Below, piece after piece: positions 21,382-32,137 of a stretch of 64,000 nt of DNA. Each line of letters opens with the position of its first letter. Position 1 is the stretch's first letter. Under the pieces are notes generated by a model. The model was not told the DNA's origin. It ran no database searches and worked only from the letters and a program-made list of their open reading frames with translations. The DNA lies in assembly GCA_029168955.1 (NCBI GenBank), contig JAPDOI010000172.1, forward strand, positions 806,001 to 870,000, given 5' to 3'. The translations under genes and the position numbers were made by a program. Origin of the DNA: Aplectana chamaeleonis. Lineage: Eukaryota; Nematoda; Chromadorea; Rhabditida; Cosmocercidae.

Positions 21382-22282
21382 TGTAAGGTGATGATAACAG
21401 GGAATATAGAACAGAGAATAAAGGGAAAACAGCTGTCGCAGGCCAAGCAGACAAGGGGGGGGGGTTCGATGCGTGCGGCTGCGCTACGGCGCCGCCCATC
21501 GACACCGCCCGAGCCGTGGCGTGTTGGCCGTGGCGTGTTGTGCCAAAGTCGATGAGGCCGCTGATGAGCGACCAGGAGCTTTATTCGACGTTCGCCAGTC
21601 TCTCTGGGGGGTTCTCTCACCTCCTAGAAAATTCCTTTCTGTATAGGGTAGGAGTCTCTGCCGCGATTGATTGCCCGCTTCCTGCCAGCCATCCATTCTC
21701 TGCGTTGAGCGCCTCGTCTTTGTACACTGTCTCTAGGCAGTCCCCCAGTTGCTGACAGCCGCCGGCATCGCCCTGCTGCCACCTCGCCGTAGACGTTTCG
21801 CTGCCAGCTCGCCCCTGCCTAGTGCTGCCAGCCCGCCTCTGTGTTAGTGCTGCCAGCCGTTGTATTCGCCTGCTCCGTGCAGCCGCTCCCGTCTAGTGTA
21901 AGCGTTGAGAGGGGCCCCGTATAGTGGTGCGGGTGACCCGTTAACTGTTTCCAGCCGAAATTTCTTAGAGGGTTTCCCGGGAAATTTCGGAAAGCGGTTA
22001 GGGGAGTAGGCTGTGTAGGGACATAGCTGAAACTCATCTGGTGCACACGACTCCTGGGGAAATCAACTTCACTCGTTTCGGTTACCAGTGGCTTCTAGTG
22101 ATCTATTTGTAAGATTCCATAGTCCTTTGTTCTTGTTGTTTGTGATTTTGCTCGTTATAATAAATTATTGTTATTTCTATCGCGTTATCTACTTGGTTCA
22201 CAGGGTTTTTCAAATCCTTAAATTCCTAGTTTTAATCACCTTACTCACATTTTCGGGTAACTACATTTGTCGAAACCTAACT
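21382..22282 (+). repeat. 3' LTR
   Basis: 901 bp, direct copy of 16694-17591. It is followed by TTAG, the duplicated target, and then the BEL coding sequence resumes. Confidence 0.92.
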
Positions 22283-22286
22283 TTAG

Positions 22287-24569
22287 TATTGATTGGAAGA
22301 CTGGCATTTCCCAGACGGCCTTGACACCAAAGAAGTCCTTTTTTATCTTCTTTGAGCTTCAGTTGCTTGAGTGAAGTCTGTCTTGCTGTTGAAAGGTAGA
22401 TCTTCTGGTGATTTCGAACTATTACATGCAAAGCCATTTCAAGTTCTGTTGCCGTTATGTATGGAAGAAGTTCCATAGAGTGTAGTTCTGGAATGCCTTC
22501 TTGGACGCGTTCTTGAATTTCTTTTCTCGTTCGTAGAGTTAGCTGTTTGATAAAGCGTAGAACATACGCCACAAGCTTTTGGCAAAGTATTAGGTCGTTG
22601 TGACGGTTCCAGTCGAGTAGCTCGGACGGGATGCTCTTCGATGTAGTTGTTAGGATGTATGCTTGTTCACTACATTCTGGCGGAAGGGCGAACAGTCGAC
22701 ATTCCTTTGGCCAATTTTCTTTAGCTCCTCGTATGAAAGACGGTCCGGTCCACCAGAAGTGGTTTTTGAAGTCCGTTTTGTTTAATCCCCTTGTGGCACA
22801 GTCCGCTTGATTATCGGTGGTGTTGACATAACCAAATAGAACGGGTGCTTCGATTTCATCTACAAGCTTCCTTATTTCTCGAACTCGGTTCTTCACTAGG
22901 ATTCCGACAGTCCTGTCCTCGGAATTGGTCGATATCCGTTTTAGTGTAATTTCGGAATCCGAAAGAACGATAATTTCTTCCAGCTTTGCTTGATCCTGTA
23001 CTGCTTTGTACACCGAATATGCTAATCGCATTGCCATGTTGAGTGCGTTTAGTTCAAGTTTGGGTATCGTTGGGTTTTGCTTTATCGACGGTAACTTGGA
23101 TTTTCCGATTATCAAGTGTGATCCGTGTTCGGAAACCATATAAGCACAGGCTGCCATTGCGTTTTGGCTAGCGTCGGAGAATAGCACGAGTCGTGTGGAG
23201 GTGTTGATCTGTGTGACTTTTCTGGATATCTGACATTGGAACTCGTCAGCTCTTTCTATGATATTTCTCCATTGTGTTTCGTGATCTTGTGATAGCTTCA
23301 TGTCCCAGACGTACTTGCACTTCCACAACTGTTGTAGGAATTGTTTCCCTATCAGCGTGATTGGAGTGAGCCATCCCAGTGGATCGTAAATGGCCGCTAC
23401 TTGTTCGGAAACAGAACGCTTGGTTATTTCCTTGTTCAATGGATACTTGCATGTCAAGAAGAACTTGTCTTTATTGGAATCCCACGTAATCCCTAGGATT
23501 TTCTGAGTGGGGTTTTTGCTCAAATCCTTTTCAGCTATTTGTGCTTGTAGATGTTTGTCGTTGGTCAGAAATTCTCTGAGATTCATATTCATGTTCTCGA
23601 AAATTGCCTTCGATTCCTTATATAGTTGAATCGCCTCTTCCGTTGATTCGGAGGTTATCGCTAAGTTGTCCACATATGCATTGCTGTCGATTTTGTGAGC
23701 AATTCGTGGATTAGAAGAGTGGTGTTGTACAGGCCTTAAAACGGTCAATGTCTCACCGTCGACTGCGTATTGCCACGCGCTGCGCAACCGCACGTGCGTC
23801 GGAGCAGACGAGTTTTGCCGCCGCGCGACGAGTTTCGGCCGCCGCGCGGCGGTCGAAACAACAAATGCGCTGGCGGCCAAAACTTCGTCGCGCGGCGGTT
23901 GAAAACCCGTCTGCTTCCGACGCGTGCGGTCGCGCAGCGTGGTTCGCAGTCGACGGTGAGACATTGGCTCAACCGTTTTATGGCCTGTAGGTGGTACTTG
24001 ATCGTTCCTGCCAGTAGGAATGGCGAGCAGATGAGACCAAATGTTACTCTGTTGAAGCGGTAGACCTCCATGTTCTTGGGCACAACTGGTTGCTCAGGAT
24101 CTCGTAACCATAGAAAGCGAGTTGCGTCTCTGTCCTTCTGGTGAAGTCTGACTTGCAAGAAGGCCTTTTCCACATCGCTAGTTATGGCAACATTGCCAAT
24201 TCTGAATCGAAGTAGGATGTCACACAATTTGGGAATCATGACTGGTCCACGGTATAGCACTTCGTTGAGCGACGGTAAATTCTTCAGATGGGCTGACGCG
24301 TCAAATACGATTCTTAGTTTGGTCGTGTGCTTGTGTGGCGTTAAAACGGCGTGGTGTGATAGGTAGTGGACGACATCGCCATCCGGGGCCTTGGTTTCGT
24401 CTACTTCTTCTATGACACCTTGATCACGTTGATTCTGTATCGTTTCCATATACTGCTGAAGCACTGCTGGATTATTTCTCAGCTTTGTAATCGTTGCCTT
24501 CAGAAGACCTACGGCAAGTCCTCTGTTATCCGGTAATTTCTCGCATTCCTTTTTCCATGGTAGTCGCAC
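22287..24569 (-). pseudogene. BEL/Pao reverse transcriptase and RNase H
   Basis: The RT starts near 24569 with RLPWKKECEKLPDNRGLAVG. It has KLRIVFDASAHL, VAITSDVEKAFLQVRL (motif A Asp) and FGLICSPFLLAG (motif B). A MITE then interrupts it at 23987-23730, after which DSNAYVDNLAI gives motif C as YVDN. RNase H follows: LVLFSDASQNAMAAC (Asp), PKLELNALNMAMRLAY (Glu) and VLSDSEITLKR (Asp). The region up to 22287 links to the integrase zinc domain, whose continuation lies at 16693. Frames on both sides of the MITE are open, so this copy was coding when it was interrupted. Confidence 0.87.
23730..23987. mobile_element. 258-bp MITE with TA target, inside the BEL RT gene
   Basis: Its inverted ends read CAGGCC and continue nearly symmetrically through 'caatgtctcaccgtcgactgcg'. 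It is flanked by TA (23728-23729 and 23988-23989). The whole sequence is close to self-complementary and very GC-rich in the middle, unlike its surroundings. Removing it and one TA rejoins the BEL reading frame exactly. Confidence 0.88.
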
Positions 24570-24632
24570 GTGATAACCGTCAGCTTTCCTCTCGACCGTT
24601 TGTTCGAACGATTTCCAAACTGCGATATCGGC

Positions 24633-25595
24633 TCAACGACGTTCTTCGGCTATTGGACCTGCGAATTCTTCAACTCCGGATGTTTCGAACCTGCGGAAGT
24701 CTTCCCATGTCTGTGGGTTCTCTTCTGAATGTGACAGTACGCTTGTGATTTGAGGTTTGTTGTTTTGGTTGCTATTGTTTACGTGATTTGTGTTGAGCTC
24801 TGCAACCAAGTGTCCTAGTTTTGAAGCAATGAATTTCAATCCTGATGGAAGTGTGTGTTGAGGTGCGAGTCCGCAATTAAGCAGTGAGAACAAATCGGTG
24901 CATCCTAGAAGAATTTGGGGACGAATATCCTTTGATGTGTGTCTCATAGACATTTGAATGTCATTGTCACAGATAAAGCGTTTGTCCTCGATGCAGAGGC
25001 TGCTGCGCTCCAGTGATTCCGTGAGTTCGTCGATTCTTGTCACTGTGAAATGGTGAGGTGCACCGTTGGCATCCCACATTTGAAGGGAAGTTATTCCACA
25101 TTTCTTCACCATTGGCGTGTGCGAGCCGAATGTGGTGATTGTTAGGTGACAGGACTCGATGTCCTTTAGTTGTAGTCTCTCAGCTAAATCGTTGCAGATG
25201 AACGAACGGTCAGCTCCTGTGTCGAGCATCACGTAGACTGGCTCCAGTATTTGGAACATTGGGTTAAGCACTTGGGCTTGCCCTGCTAGGATGAAAACGT
25301 TGGTGTTGTTGACGGACTGCAAGATTGTTTCACTGTCTGCTTCATTGCAATTTCTGTTCGAGAAAGTAGTGTTTATCTTCACATACTTTGTTGGTGTTGG
25401 CTGCGTAGTTTTTGTGTCCTTATTCGCTGCCGTTGCTTGAGTTGGCAGTTCTGATGTATTTCCTGAGTCGAAAAGTTTTTTGCAAATCGAAGTGTGATGG
25501 CCAACTTGTTTGCAAATTCGACAAGCTCCTTTGGAACACTGCATTGAAATGTGGTCGCTGTTTCCACAATTTTGACATAGTTTCTTGCGTTTCAT
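24633..25595 (-). CDS. BEL/Pao zinc-knuckle and retropepsin segment
   Basis: The 320-codon open frame starts with two CCHC knuckles, CQNCGNSDHISMQC (residues 7-20) and CRICKQVGHHTSIC (21-34). A retropepsin follows with YVMLDTGADRSFICNDL (about 122) and QILLGCTDLFSLL (about 225). It cuts the polyprotein in the particle. It is out of frame with the gag end upstream and meets the RT frame near 24620 through a frame change (IAEERR stop). The ORF is a fragment of the polyprotein, not a separate gene. Confidence 0.85.
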   Translation of the reverse strand: MKRKKLCQNCGNSDHISMQCSKGACRICKQVGHHTSICKKLFDSGNTSELPTQATAANKDTKTTQPTPTKYVKINTTFSNRNCNEADSETILQSVNNTNVFILAGQAQVLNPMFQILEPVYVMLDTGADRSFICNDLAERLQLKDIESCHLTITTFGSHTPMVKKCGITSLQMWDANGAPHHFTVTRIDELTESLERSSLCIEDKRFICDNDIQMSMRHTSKDIRPQILLGCTDLFSLLNCGLAPQHTLPSGLKFIASKLGHLVAELNTNHVNNSNQNNKPQITSVLSHSEENPQTWEDFRRFETSGVEEFAGPIAEERR

Positions 25596-25930
25596 AGTGT
25601 TGATTCGTTGTTCGAGTGTGGATACTGCTCTGCAGTCCTTCGGTTGATGCCCTTATCTCTCGCAGTAGAAGCATGGTCGATGGACTGTTTGTGCTTTTCT
25701 GAAGTCATTGTTTTCCGGAGGTTTCATTTGTTCTTGCCTTCGAATATTGCTGGTTGGGTATTGTTCTAGCTGGTGGGTTATCCTTAGTTCGGATTTCACG
25801 TACTCCTTTGCTGCTGATAGCAATGTTGAAGTGTTCCAGTTGTTTTCTTCTTCAAGTCGACGAGGGTAGACCATAAACACTTGGTAAGAGAATTGAATGT
25901 AGACGTAGCTTTCAAACATCGCTGTTAAAT
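25596..25930 (-). pseudogene. BEL/Pao gag C-terminal remnant
   Basis: The minus strand reads EEENNWNTSTLLSAAKEYVK and then HRPCFYCERDKGIN, which looks like the gag end with the first half of a zinc knuckle. The upstream part of the same open frame is RTE reverse transcriptase, so the frame is a chimera made by the insertion boundary at about 25930. The N-terminal part of gag is missing. Confidence 0.65.
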
Positions 25931-25934
25931 ATCT

Positions 25935-27396
25935 GCTGCACCATGGTTCTTCAGCAAACAGCCCAAACATGTAGCAGAAATCATCCACCAGTTCGATACG
26001 TTGTCCGTCCACACAAACTCCCGCTGATGGCCTCTTAGAGACCCAAATTTGTTCGCATTTGTGGGAACTAAGTCGAAGTCCATAGGCTGCGGCATACTTC
26101 GAAACGAGGTTCACAATCCTTACCAGTTTTGCGTTGTTTTCAGCGAATAACACTATGTCGTCAGCGTAGTCCAGGCCGACAAGGGAGCGTCCTGATGGTG
26201 TTAGTATCACGTCCGCAGGAAACTGTTCTGCAACTCTACGCATGATGTCATCAACAGCGAAGTTGAATAGAAAAGGTCCCGCTACAACTCCTTGCCTTAC
26301 TCCTTTTTCACCTCAAAAGCTAACGTAAACCCGACAGGTGTAGGAATTGCTGCTGTTATTCCTTTGTTCATGTCCTCGATTAGTCGAACGTACTATTCCG
26401 GAACTTTATCGCTCACAGAGCGTTACGATGAGGAGAGTCGAATGCGGCTTCGAAATCCAAAGAAGCAAGCTGTAATGGCTTCGAATACCGCTGCCACGAT
26501 TCAATTACTCTTCTCACGACGAACACTTGGTCGATGGTCGATCGTCCAGGTCGAAAACTGGCTTGCTCCTCTCTGGCTGTTTCCTCACGATGTTTGATGA
26601 GCCCCTCGAGAACGATACGTTCCAAAACCCTCCCTGTACATGACACGCAGTGGAGAAATTCCCCTGTCGTTCGTGGGGTCCGAGACGGATATGTTCTTGC
26701 GAAGAGGTACGATGATCGCGTGTCTCTACGAATCGGGTATCTTTCGCTCATCCATATGGTACGGATGGTGTTGGTCCTTTCACGAATCCCAGACGGAGGG
26801 AGAGTTTTCAAAATTTCAGCAATTATGTTGTCATCTCCACCTGCCTTCAATTCTTCTTTTCCCGGACACAATTCGAAACTTCATCCTCAGTCGGCGGTTT
26901 CTCACTGACATCATAATGTGCTCTCTGAACATGTGGGAGCTCAGGTTCTGATGGAGCTGGACGATTCAGTAGTGAACTGAAGTTGTCCTTTTATAATGGC
27001 AGCGTCTCATCGCCAACTGCGACTCCGTTTGCAGTATTCAGTATAGGCGAACATCTCTTCATCTTGCCGCTGTACTGTCGCTACAACGAGTAGGCTTTTT
27101 TCGAATTCTTCTCCTCCCAAGCCATCTCGAACTCCACAGCTCTACACGTCCACTCTCGTTCGCCATCGCACTGAAGCTGCGGACGCAACCTCCTCCTCAG
27201 ACGCTTTTCCTCCACAAAGTTTCCTGCCGTTCGGAGGGCACTCACCTCGTTGTATGGTTTCCGTTTTCGATTGAGTCTGACGCATGGACCAGGCTGCTGG
27301 ACGTGCGGGGTTGGCGGCCTCACTGAAGAATGGGGTTTCGAGAGTGGTCTACCGTTGCAGCCCCGTCCATTCATCAGACTAAAATTCTTGCGCGAA
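25935..27396 (-). pseudogene. RTE-type reverse transcriptase fragment
   Basis: Pieces in several frames read QASFRPGRSTIDQVFVVRRV, LASLDFEAAFDSPHR (motif A), GPFLFNFAVDDIMRRV and LVGLDYADDIVLFAEN (YADD), in the RT order on the minus strand. An upstream piece has EWTCRAVEFEMAWEEKNSKK (27081-27374). It belongs to a different RTE family from the element at 8356: the motif contexts differ. It is cut at its 3' side by the BEL element, so it is older. The 5'-most 140 bp (27256-27396) recur at 53431-53585. Confidence 0.85.
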
Positions 27397-27656
27397 CTCT
27401 GAGTAGATGATGTTTCCGCTGAGACGTAGGCGTACTTCTTTTCAGGCTGTACAGCAGGGAGTGCCTGTTTAGAAGCGTCCTGGATGCATTGGAAGAAAGA
27501 ATCCGCGTCGCAAAGTTTTTTCTTTGCCCGTATCTTTGCCTATCGCTGAGCGATTAGGAGCGTCCCATTCCAATCGATGCCAATGGCTCTACTCACCCTC
27601 CTCTATGTGGGATATGAAGGCACAGATGAGATGTCGTACGTTCGTGCAGTGGCATT

Positions 27657-28350
27657 GTGGAGGGAAGAAGACCGCCTCCGTGCAAACCGACGTCAACCCC
27701 TCCAAGAAGAGGGTTTTTGTCATGGAAGAGGTGCCAGTCGGCCGCAGCTCCCCTGAGGATTTTATTACAAAGGGCCGGCGTCGATAGGAATCCAGGTCCA
27801 GCGCAGAAGTATCCATGTGCCACCTGCAGCAAGGATGTTACCTGGCATTAAACAAGTGGCCAGTGCTTCGGATGCCAAAGGTGGGTGCATCTCTCCTGTT
27901 CGGACCTCAGTTCTGTGAGCATCATGACTCATCCTCTCGTTGTGTTCTATGCTTTGCCCCCAGCAACTTTGATTTCTCAATCACCAACCGCTCCCTCTCC
28001 ATTGTTAACATTAATCTCAAAGGCCTTCGCACCAAATTATCTGAACTCTCTCTATTCGCACTTTCTCATTATTCGGATGTTGTCATGATTCAAGAAACCA
28101 AGCTCTCTCCTTCTACCACTTATCCCCAGCCTTAAATTCCGGGATACACCGCCTATCACACTCCAAGGTCTGCTCTTGGGAGGGCGTAGTGTCTACTTTT
28201 GTGCAATCTGCCTTACCTTCTCATATTATCCCTAATACTCCAAAGGACGGTACTCTCGAGTACATTCCTGTCCACCTCCCCCTCAAAGCCCCTTTATCTC
28301 TATTTAACATCTATATTCCTCCTATATCATCTTGTCCCCCCTCTTATAAT
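27657..28350 (+). pseudogene. LINE N-terminal region: 2A-like peptide, zinc finger, start of endonuclease
   Basis: One frame reads LLQRAGVDRNPGPAQKYPC, where GVDRNPGP (27777-27800) resembles the ribosome-skipping 2A consensus ending NPGP. It is followed by cysteine pairs (CATCSKDV..., then after an in-frame TAA, CFGCQRWVHLSC) like the PHD-type finger of CR1-group LINEs. The endonuclease begins LSIVNINLKGLRTKLSEL and has VVMIQETKLSPST (27990-28130). It continues in a new frame to LFNIYIPPISSCPPSYN at 28350, where the insertion begins. Confidence 0.75.
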
Positions 28351-28575
28351 AGAAAAGAAGATATGTTAGAGAAAACGGAAGAAAATGAAAGGCTATAGAT
28401 GACAATGTTTCGCCTCTTATCCCTAGACATTGTAGAAAATGAGCAAATGGAGTTAAAATTATGTAGAATAAGCACTCCCCGAGGCTCATCGGTAGGGTAA
28501 GGAGTGCAATAAGAATCATAATGTTAGTAGCCACTTTATATACGGGAAGAGGTCAAGAAATTGGCGTCAAATGAG

Positions 28576-30995
28576 TCAAGCAGAGACCAAATACAGAGAC
28601 GTGTTGCTAAAGAAAAAGAAGAGAGTAGGGGAGGATTGACTACAAGCTAGTTTAACTAAACTGGTAAGGATATTTACCAAGTCACGAGTATTGCTATAAG
28701 GTAATCCAAATTTATGAACTAGGTTATTTCTAACAATGCATTTGAAAATCGACTTAAAAATAGGATTTTCTGTATAACCTAGGTCAAACAACTCATTAAT
28801 CAAGATACTAATCCTATTCTTAAACGACTCTGTTAGAAAACAAGTTCTAGAGATTCTCAGAGTTTCGGTGTAAATGATAGATCCTTTCAACTGTTTTGAA
28901 ATCACAGAACTATTATGGGGGAACTTATATACCCTAAAGTTGAAAAGTTCGGTTTTATTAAATAACTTGGTAATAATCTTATTTTCTTTAATTAGAATAT
29001 CCAAGTCTAGGTACTGGCAATTACTAGGGCAGGAATGAGTAGTATCAAAATGCATAACATCGTTGTAAGTGTTTTTCAAAAAACTGTGGACAAAATTTTC
29101 TTCACAATTATGTATGATCAAAAGATCATCCATGTATCTTAAAGGCTTGAAAATTTTATTTTTAGATTTTTTCCAATTTTTAGAATAGTTGTATTCAGAG
29201 TAGCATAAGGTGAGGTCTGCAATAATTGGACTAGCATTTCCACCCTGTGGTACTCCTTTAATTGTTTAAAAATAGAATTGCCTGTTCTACAAAAGCTGTT
29301 ATCCAGAAGAAAATTCAAAAGGTAAACAACATCCTGTATTTGATAATACCTAAAGTTAGTCAAATTAGTCTCATCAGAATAGAAACTGTGATAACCATTA
29401 GTGGCTATGTATTTTTTGTTAGCATTTCTGAAACAAATCTCAAGAATAGCTGAGATATTTCTAATAATAAAGCTATGAGGAATGTTAGTGAACATATTAG
29501 TGAAATCAGCTGAATATACTTTGATGTTACTATACTCTATGCAAAAAAGTTGTTGTGAAATATCAATATTGTCGATAGACCAGAAATTAGAAAAGCAATT
29601 AGTATTATTAAATACCATATTACTATAGTTTCGGAAATGTTTTTTGAAAAAGGTAAGAATGTTTTTGATTTCTATGGCTAGGTTTTTGATGGAGCTACAA
29701 AATGCTCCACAAATGAAACGGAATTTAATAGGGTTTTTATGTAACTTAGGTAAGCAGTAAATTATAGGTATATCGCCTTTTTCAACAACTGGTAAGTTAT
29801 TAGCAAGGAGAAATTTTTCATGTTTTTTAATGATATCTGTAGTGTCACTAATATCAGTTCGTTCATAAATTTCATTTGAAGTATTCCCGCTAGATGATGT
29901 ACCCATTTCCGATAAAATTGTTTTTATATACAATTTTTTTACAAATGAATCCATAATTGTTACTAGCTTCATCCAAAGGGCAAATAACAAAGTTGGCCTG
30001 AATATGCGTCAATGTTGTTTTGAAATTAACCGGTAAATCATCATAGGCATGACTATTGTAAATGAAAGGTTTAATCTTCTTTCTAAGAAGTTGGGTATAG
30101 GATTTATCGAGATCTTTCACCTTAGAGGTACTAAGTTTATATCTAGTTTTAATTTTATAAATAACGTGCTCAATAAAATTGTTCCAAATGTGTTTAACGT
30201 CAGTAATTTTGAGTTTAATCTTAGGTCTGAATTTCGTTCCTTTCCTAAGAATCTGTCTGATATCAGATTGGGGAAAGATTTCCAAATCTCCTGTAACAAT
30301 ATGCATGTGGTGAGGATCTTTGAAGCGGTCAAACTGTTTATTTTCACAAATACAAGGAGAGTTAATAATGTGGTTGATCAGAAGTAGATATAGTTTTTAG
30401 GAATCGGTTATAATTAAATATTAATTTAGAAATAGGTTGATTATAGGAGTAAATTACTCTGAATGGGGTGTATTTAATATTAGTGTTCCTATCAAGGAAT
30501 CTTTTAAGAAGTTTATGGTTAAGAACTCTATTAATATTAATATTGTTAAGAATTTCATTGTAGAAAGGAAATTTGATGTTTATATACTGGGTACTATTTC
30601 TATCAGTTCTATATTGAGTTTTACCAAAATAATATGGACAAAGAGAAGTAAGCAAAAGGAGTCTTTTTTCTTTCAGAAAGGTTTAATGGTAGCTTTTGTT
30701 TGAGAATTATGTCAATTAAAATATCCCGGAATTTATCAGTTTTACATTTGAGTTCACGAAACAATTTGTAATCATTATTTTCTATTAACAAGCGGGAGAT
30801 GGTGTTCAAAACTCTGTATGAATCAAATTTGGTTTCAGATTTTTTCTTTTTAGTGTTACCTCTATTAAAACGCTGTTTAATAATTTTAAGGTTGAAGAAA
30901 GGGTGATTAAGTTTATGTAGAAGAGGATTAGGTATATTAGTAATATTCCCGTATCCTTTGATATTGTCGTTAAATCCGAAAGGAAAGGAAGTCAT
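28576..30995 (-). pseudogene. Penelope-like reverse transcriptase (Naiad-like), frameshifted
   Basis: On the minus strand, after the nuclease domain, come a helical linker (30362-30995) and then fingers with NFVICPLDEASNNYGFICKK (about 29945-30000) and IIYCLPKLHKNPIKFRFI (about 29700-29760), hallmarks of Penelope and telomerase-type RTs. Motif A is KVYSADFTNMFTNIPHS (about 29490-29540). Motif B, GVPQGGNASPII, is at about 29220-29255 but in a shifted frame. Motif C is RYMDDLLIIH at about 29105-29135. The thumb continues to 28576. Catalytic aspartates are present; four or more frame breaks show it is no longer coding as one protein. Confidence 0.85.
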
Positions 30996-31534
30996 GAGTA
31001 ACTTGATCCAAAAAAGTTCTTTATTGAGTAGAATTTTTTTTCTTTATTTTCTTCTAAATTATCAAGGATAGTAATCCTAATATTTGCTATGTTACACCCA
31101 GATTCACTAAAATGTCGGTAAAAATTTTTTTTATCGTCTTTTCCAATATTTCTGAGATGTTCTAACATCCGATATTTGAGCTCTCGAGTGGTAACACAAA
31201 CATATTGTTTCCGACAGTCAAAACATGTTAGGCAGTAGATAACACTTCTAGATTTGCAGTCGGAAAAGGACGCCTTATATGTATTAATACGAAAACCTGT
31301 GGTGCAACTATCTATAATAAAGCTTTGATTCAGTAACTTACAAACGCTACATTTTTTATTAGAACAATTAGTACTAGTGTACTCATTGCCAAAATTTTGT
31401 AGATAGTACCGACCTTCTCTTTTAATTTTGTAAAATAATATTTTTTCATAATATTTAAGGGAGCTTTGCGTCAGATTGACAGCGCCACCAACTTGACCCG
31501 CAAGATGCGAGTACGCCGGCGAAAACGATCCCAA
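30992..31534 (-). CDS. N-terminal GIY-YIG nuclease domain of the permuted Penelope-like element
   Basis: The 180-codon frame precedes the RT. It has a cysteine cluster (NCSNKKCSVCKLL), then SRSVIYCLTCFDCRKQYVCV, TTRELKYRMLEHLRN and a C-terminal helix. This is a GIY-YIG nuclease in which the second motif reads YVC instead of YVG or YIG. In canonical Penelope elements this nuclease follows the RT; here it comes first, as described for the Naiad/Chlamys group. It ends in a frame break at 30992, overlapping the linker frame. The ATG at 31534 is the first in frame but is not proven as the start. Confidence 0.8.
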   Translation of the reverse strand: MGSFSPAYSHLAGQVGGAVNLTQSSLKYYEKILFYKIKREGRYYLQNFGNEYTSTNCSNKKCSVCKLLNQSFIIDSCTTGFRINTYKASFSDCKSRSVIYCLTCFDCRKQYVCVTTRELKYRMLEHLRNIGKDDKKNFYRHFSESGCNIANIRITILDNLEENKEKKFYSIKNFFGSSYS

Positions 31535-31559
31535 TTTGTTATTTTTGGAAAGTTTTAGC

Positions 31560-31745
31560 TCGAAAGTTTTGGACCAGTAGACTGGCTAAGATAGGCCCAT
31601 GAGTGTTAGCCAGTGGGGGGGGGGTTGCATGAAAATGCTTTGGCTGGGCTGCAGCCAGGGCTTAGCGAAGCCCTAAAAAGAGGGGCAATCTCTAGCCTCC
31701 CGAGGACACCCACCCCCACCAAGCTGGGTGCTCTCTTATAAGGGG
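31560..31745. other. GC-rich structured region between divergent genes
   Basis: It contains the hairpin ACTGGCTAA...TTAGCCAGT (about 31577-31614), a run of G (31615-31624) and AGGGCTT-AGCG-AAGCCCT (about 31658-31675). The position between two outward-pointing genes suits a shared promoter or a structured RNA end; neither is shown. Confidence 0.4.
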
Positions 31746-32137
31746 ATCAAAGAGATTGTGCAGAAGGTGGTACTATCTATAGACAGTTAGGAAGGAAATA
31801 ATTCAAAAGGCTGATAGAAAATCATAAAAAGAGGAAATACAGGTGAGTATGTCAACAGGTTAGTATGTTAAAAGATTGCAGCGATTCCAAACCAGAAATT
31901 ATTCTAGATTATTGGGAAAATAGAAGAAAGTCTAAGTAATGGTGCTCCAATATATCACAGAAGTACTGTATTAAAGGGCGGAAATATGGGTGTCCTAGGC
32001 CTAAAAATTGTTGGAAGTTAACAATTATATCAGAAGTTCTCTAGATTTCATTGAACCATTCCCTTCATCTTGGTACTAGTGAAAGTTAATCAAATAGTTC
32101 TAGCTATAGTGATAATCTAAATATTCAAATATTTCAG

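Larger units (their letters stand above)
16694..22282 (+). mobile_element. Young non-autonomous LTR retrotransposon (gag-protease only)
   Basis: It is a 5.6-kb element with 898- and 901-bp LTRs starting TGTAAGG and ending CCTAACT, flanked by TTAG on both sides (16690-16693 and 22283-22286), inserted in the BEL integrase gene. The LTRs differ at roughly ten positions plus a G-run length, so insertion is recent. The interior encodes a gag ORF and a -1-frame ORF with a zinc knuckle, a protease and then directly an integrase-type N-terminal zinc region. RT, RNase H and the integrase core are absent. The gag and protease motifs suggest the Ty3/gypsy lineage. Confidence 0.9.
14640..25935 (-). mobile_element. 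BEL/Pao LTR retrotransposon, 5'-truncated and interrupted
   Basis: On the minus strand the order is gag end and zinc knuckles, retropepsin, RT, RNase H, integrase and a C-terminal region, which is the BEL/Pao order. The 5' side stops abruptly at about 25930 against an RTE fragment, so the 5' LTR and most of gag are missing. No matching LTR pair was found and the 3' boundary near 14640 is uncertain. Two later insertions lie inside: a MITE at 23730-23987 and an LTR element at 16694-22282. Removing them leaves about 5.4 kb. Confidence 0.85.

Noticed and set aside
25653..26243. 196-codon minus-strand frame read as one protein
   Set aside because: It is a chimera: RTE reverse transcriptase up to about 25935, then BEL gag; the fusion is an insertion boundary.
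28475..28512. Hairpin GCACTCC...GGAGTGC at the 3' side of the permuted Penelope-like element
   Set aside because: It has CCGATGAG on the minus strand, but no GAAA partner; kept only as a possible structured end.
29365..29385. CTGATGAGAC on the minus strand
   Set aside because: It is coding sequence of the Penelope-like RT (YSDETN) and no GAAA follows at a suitable distance.
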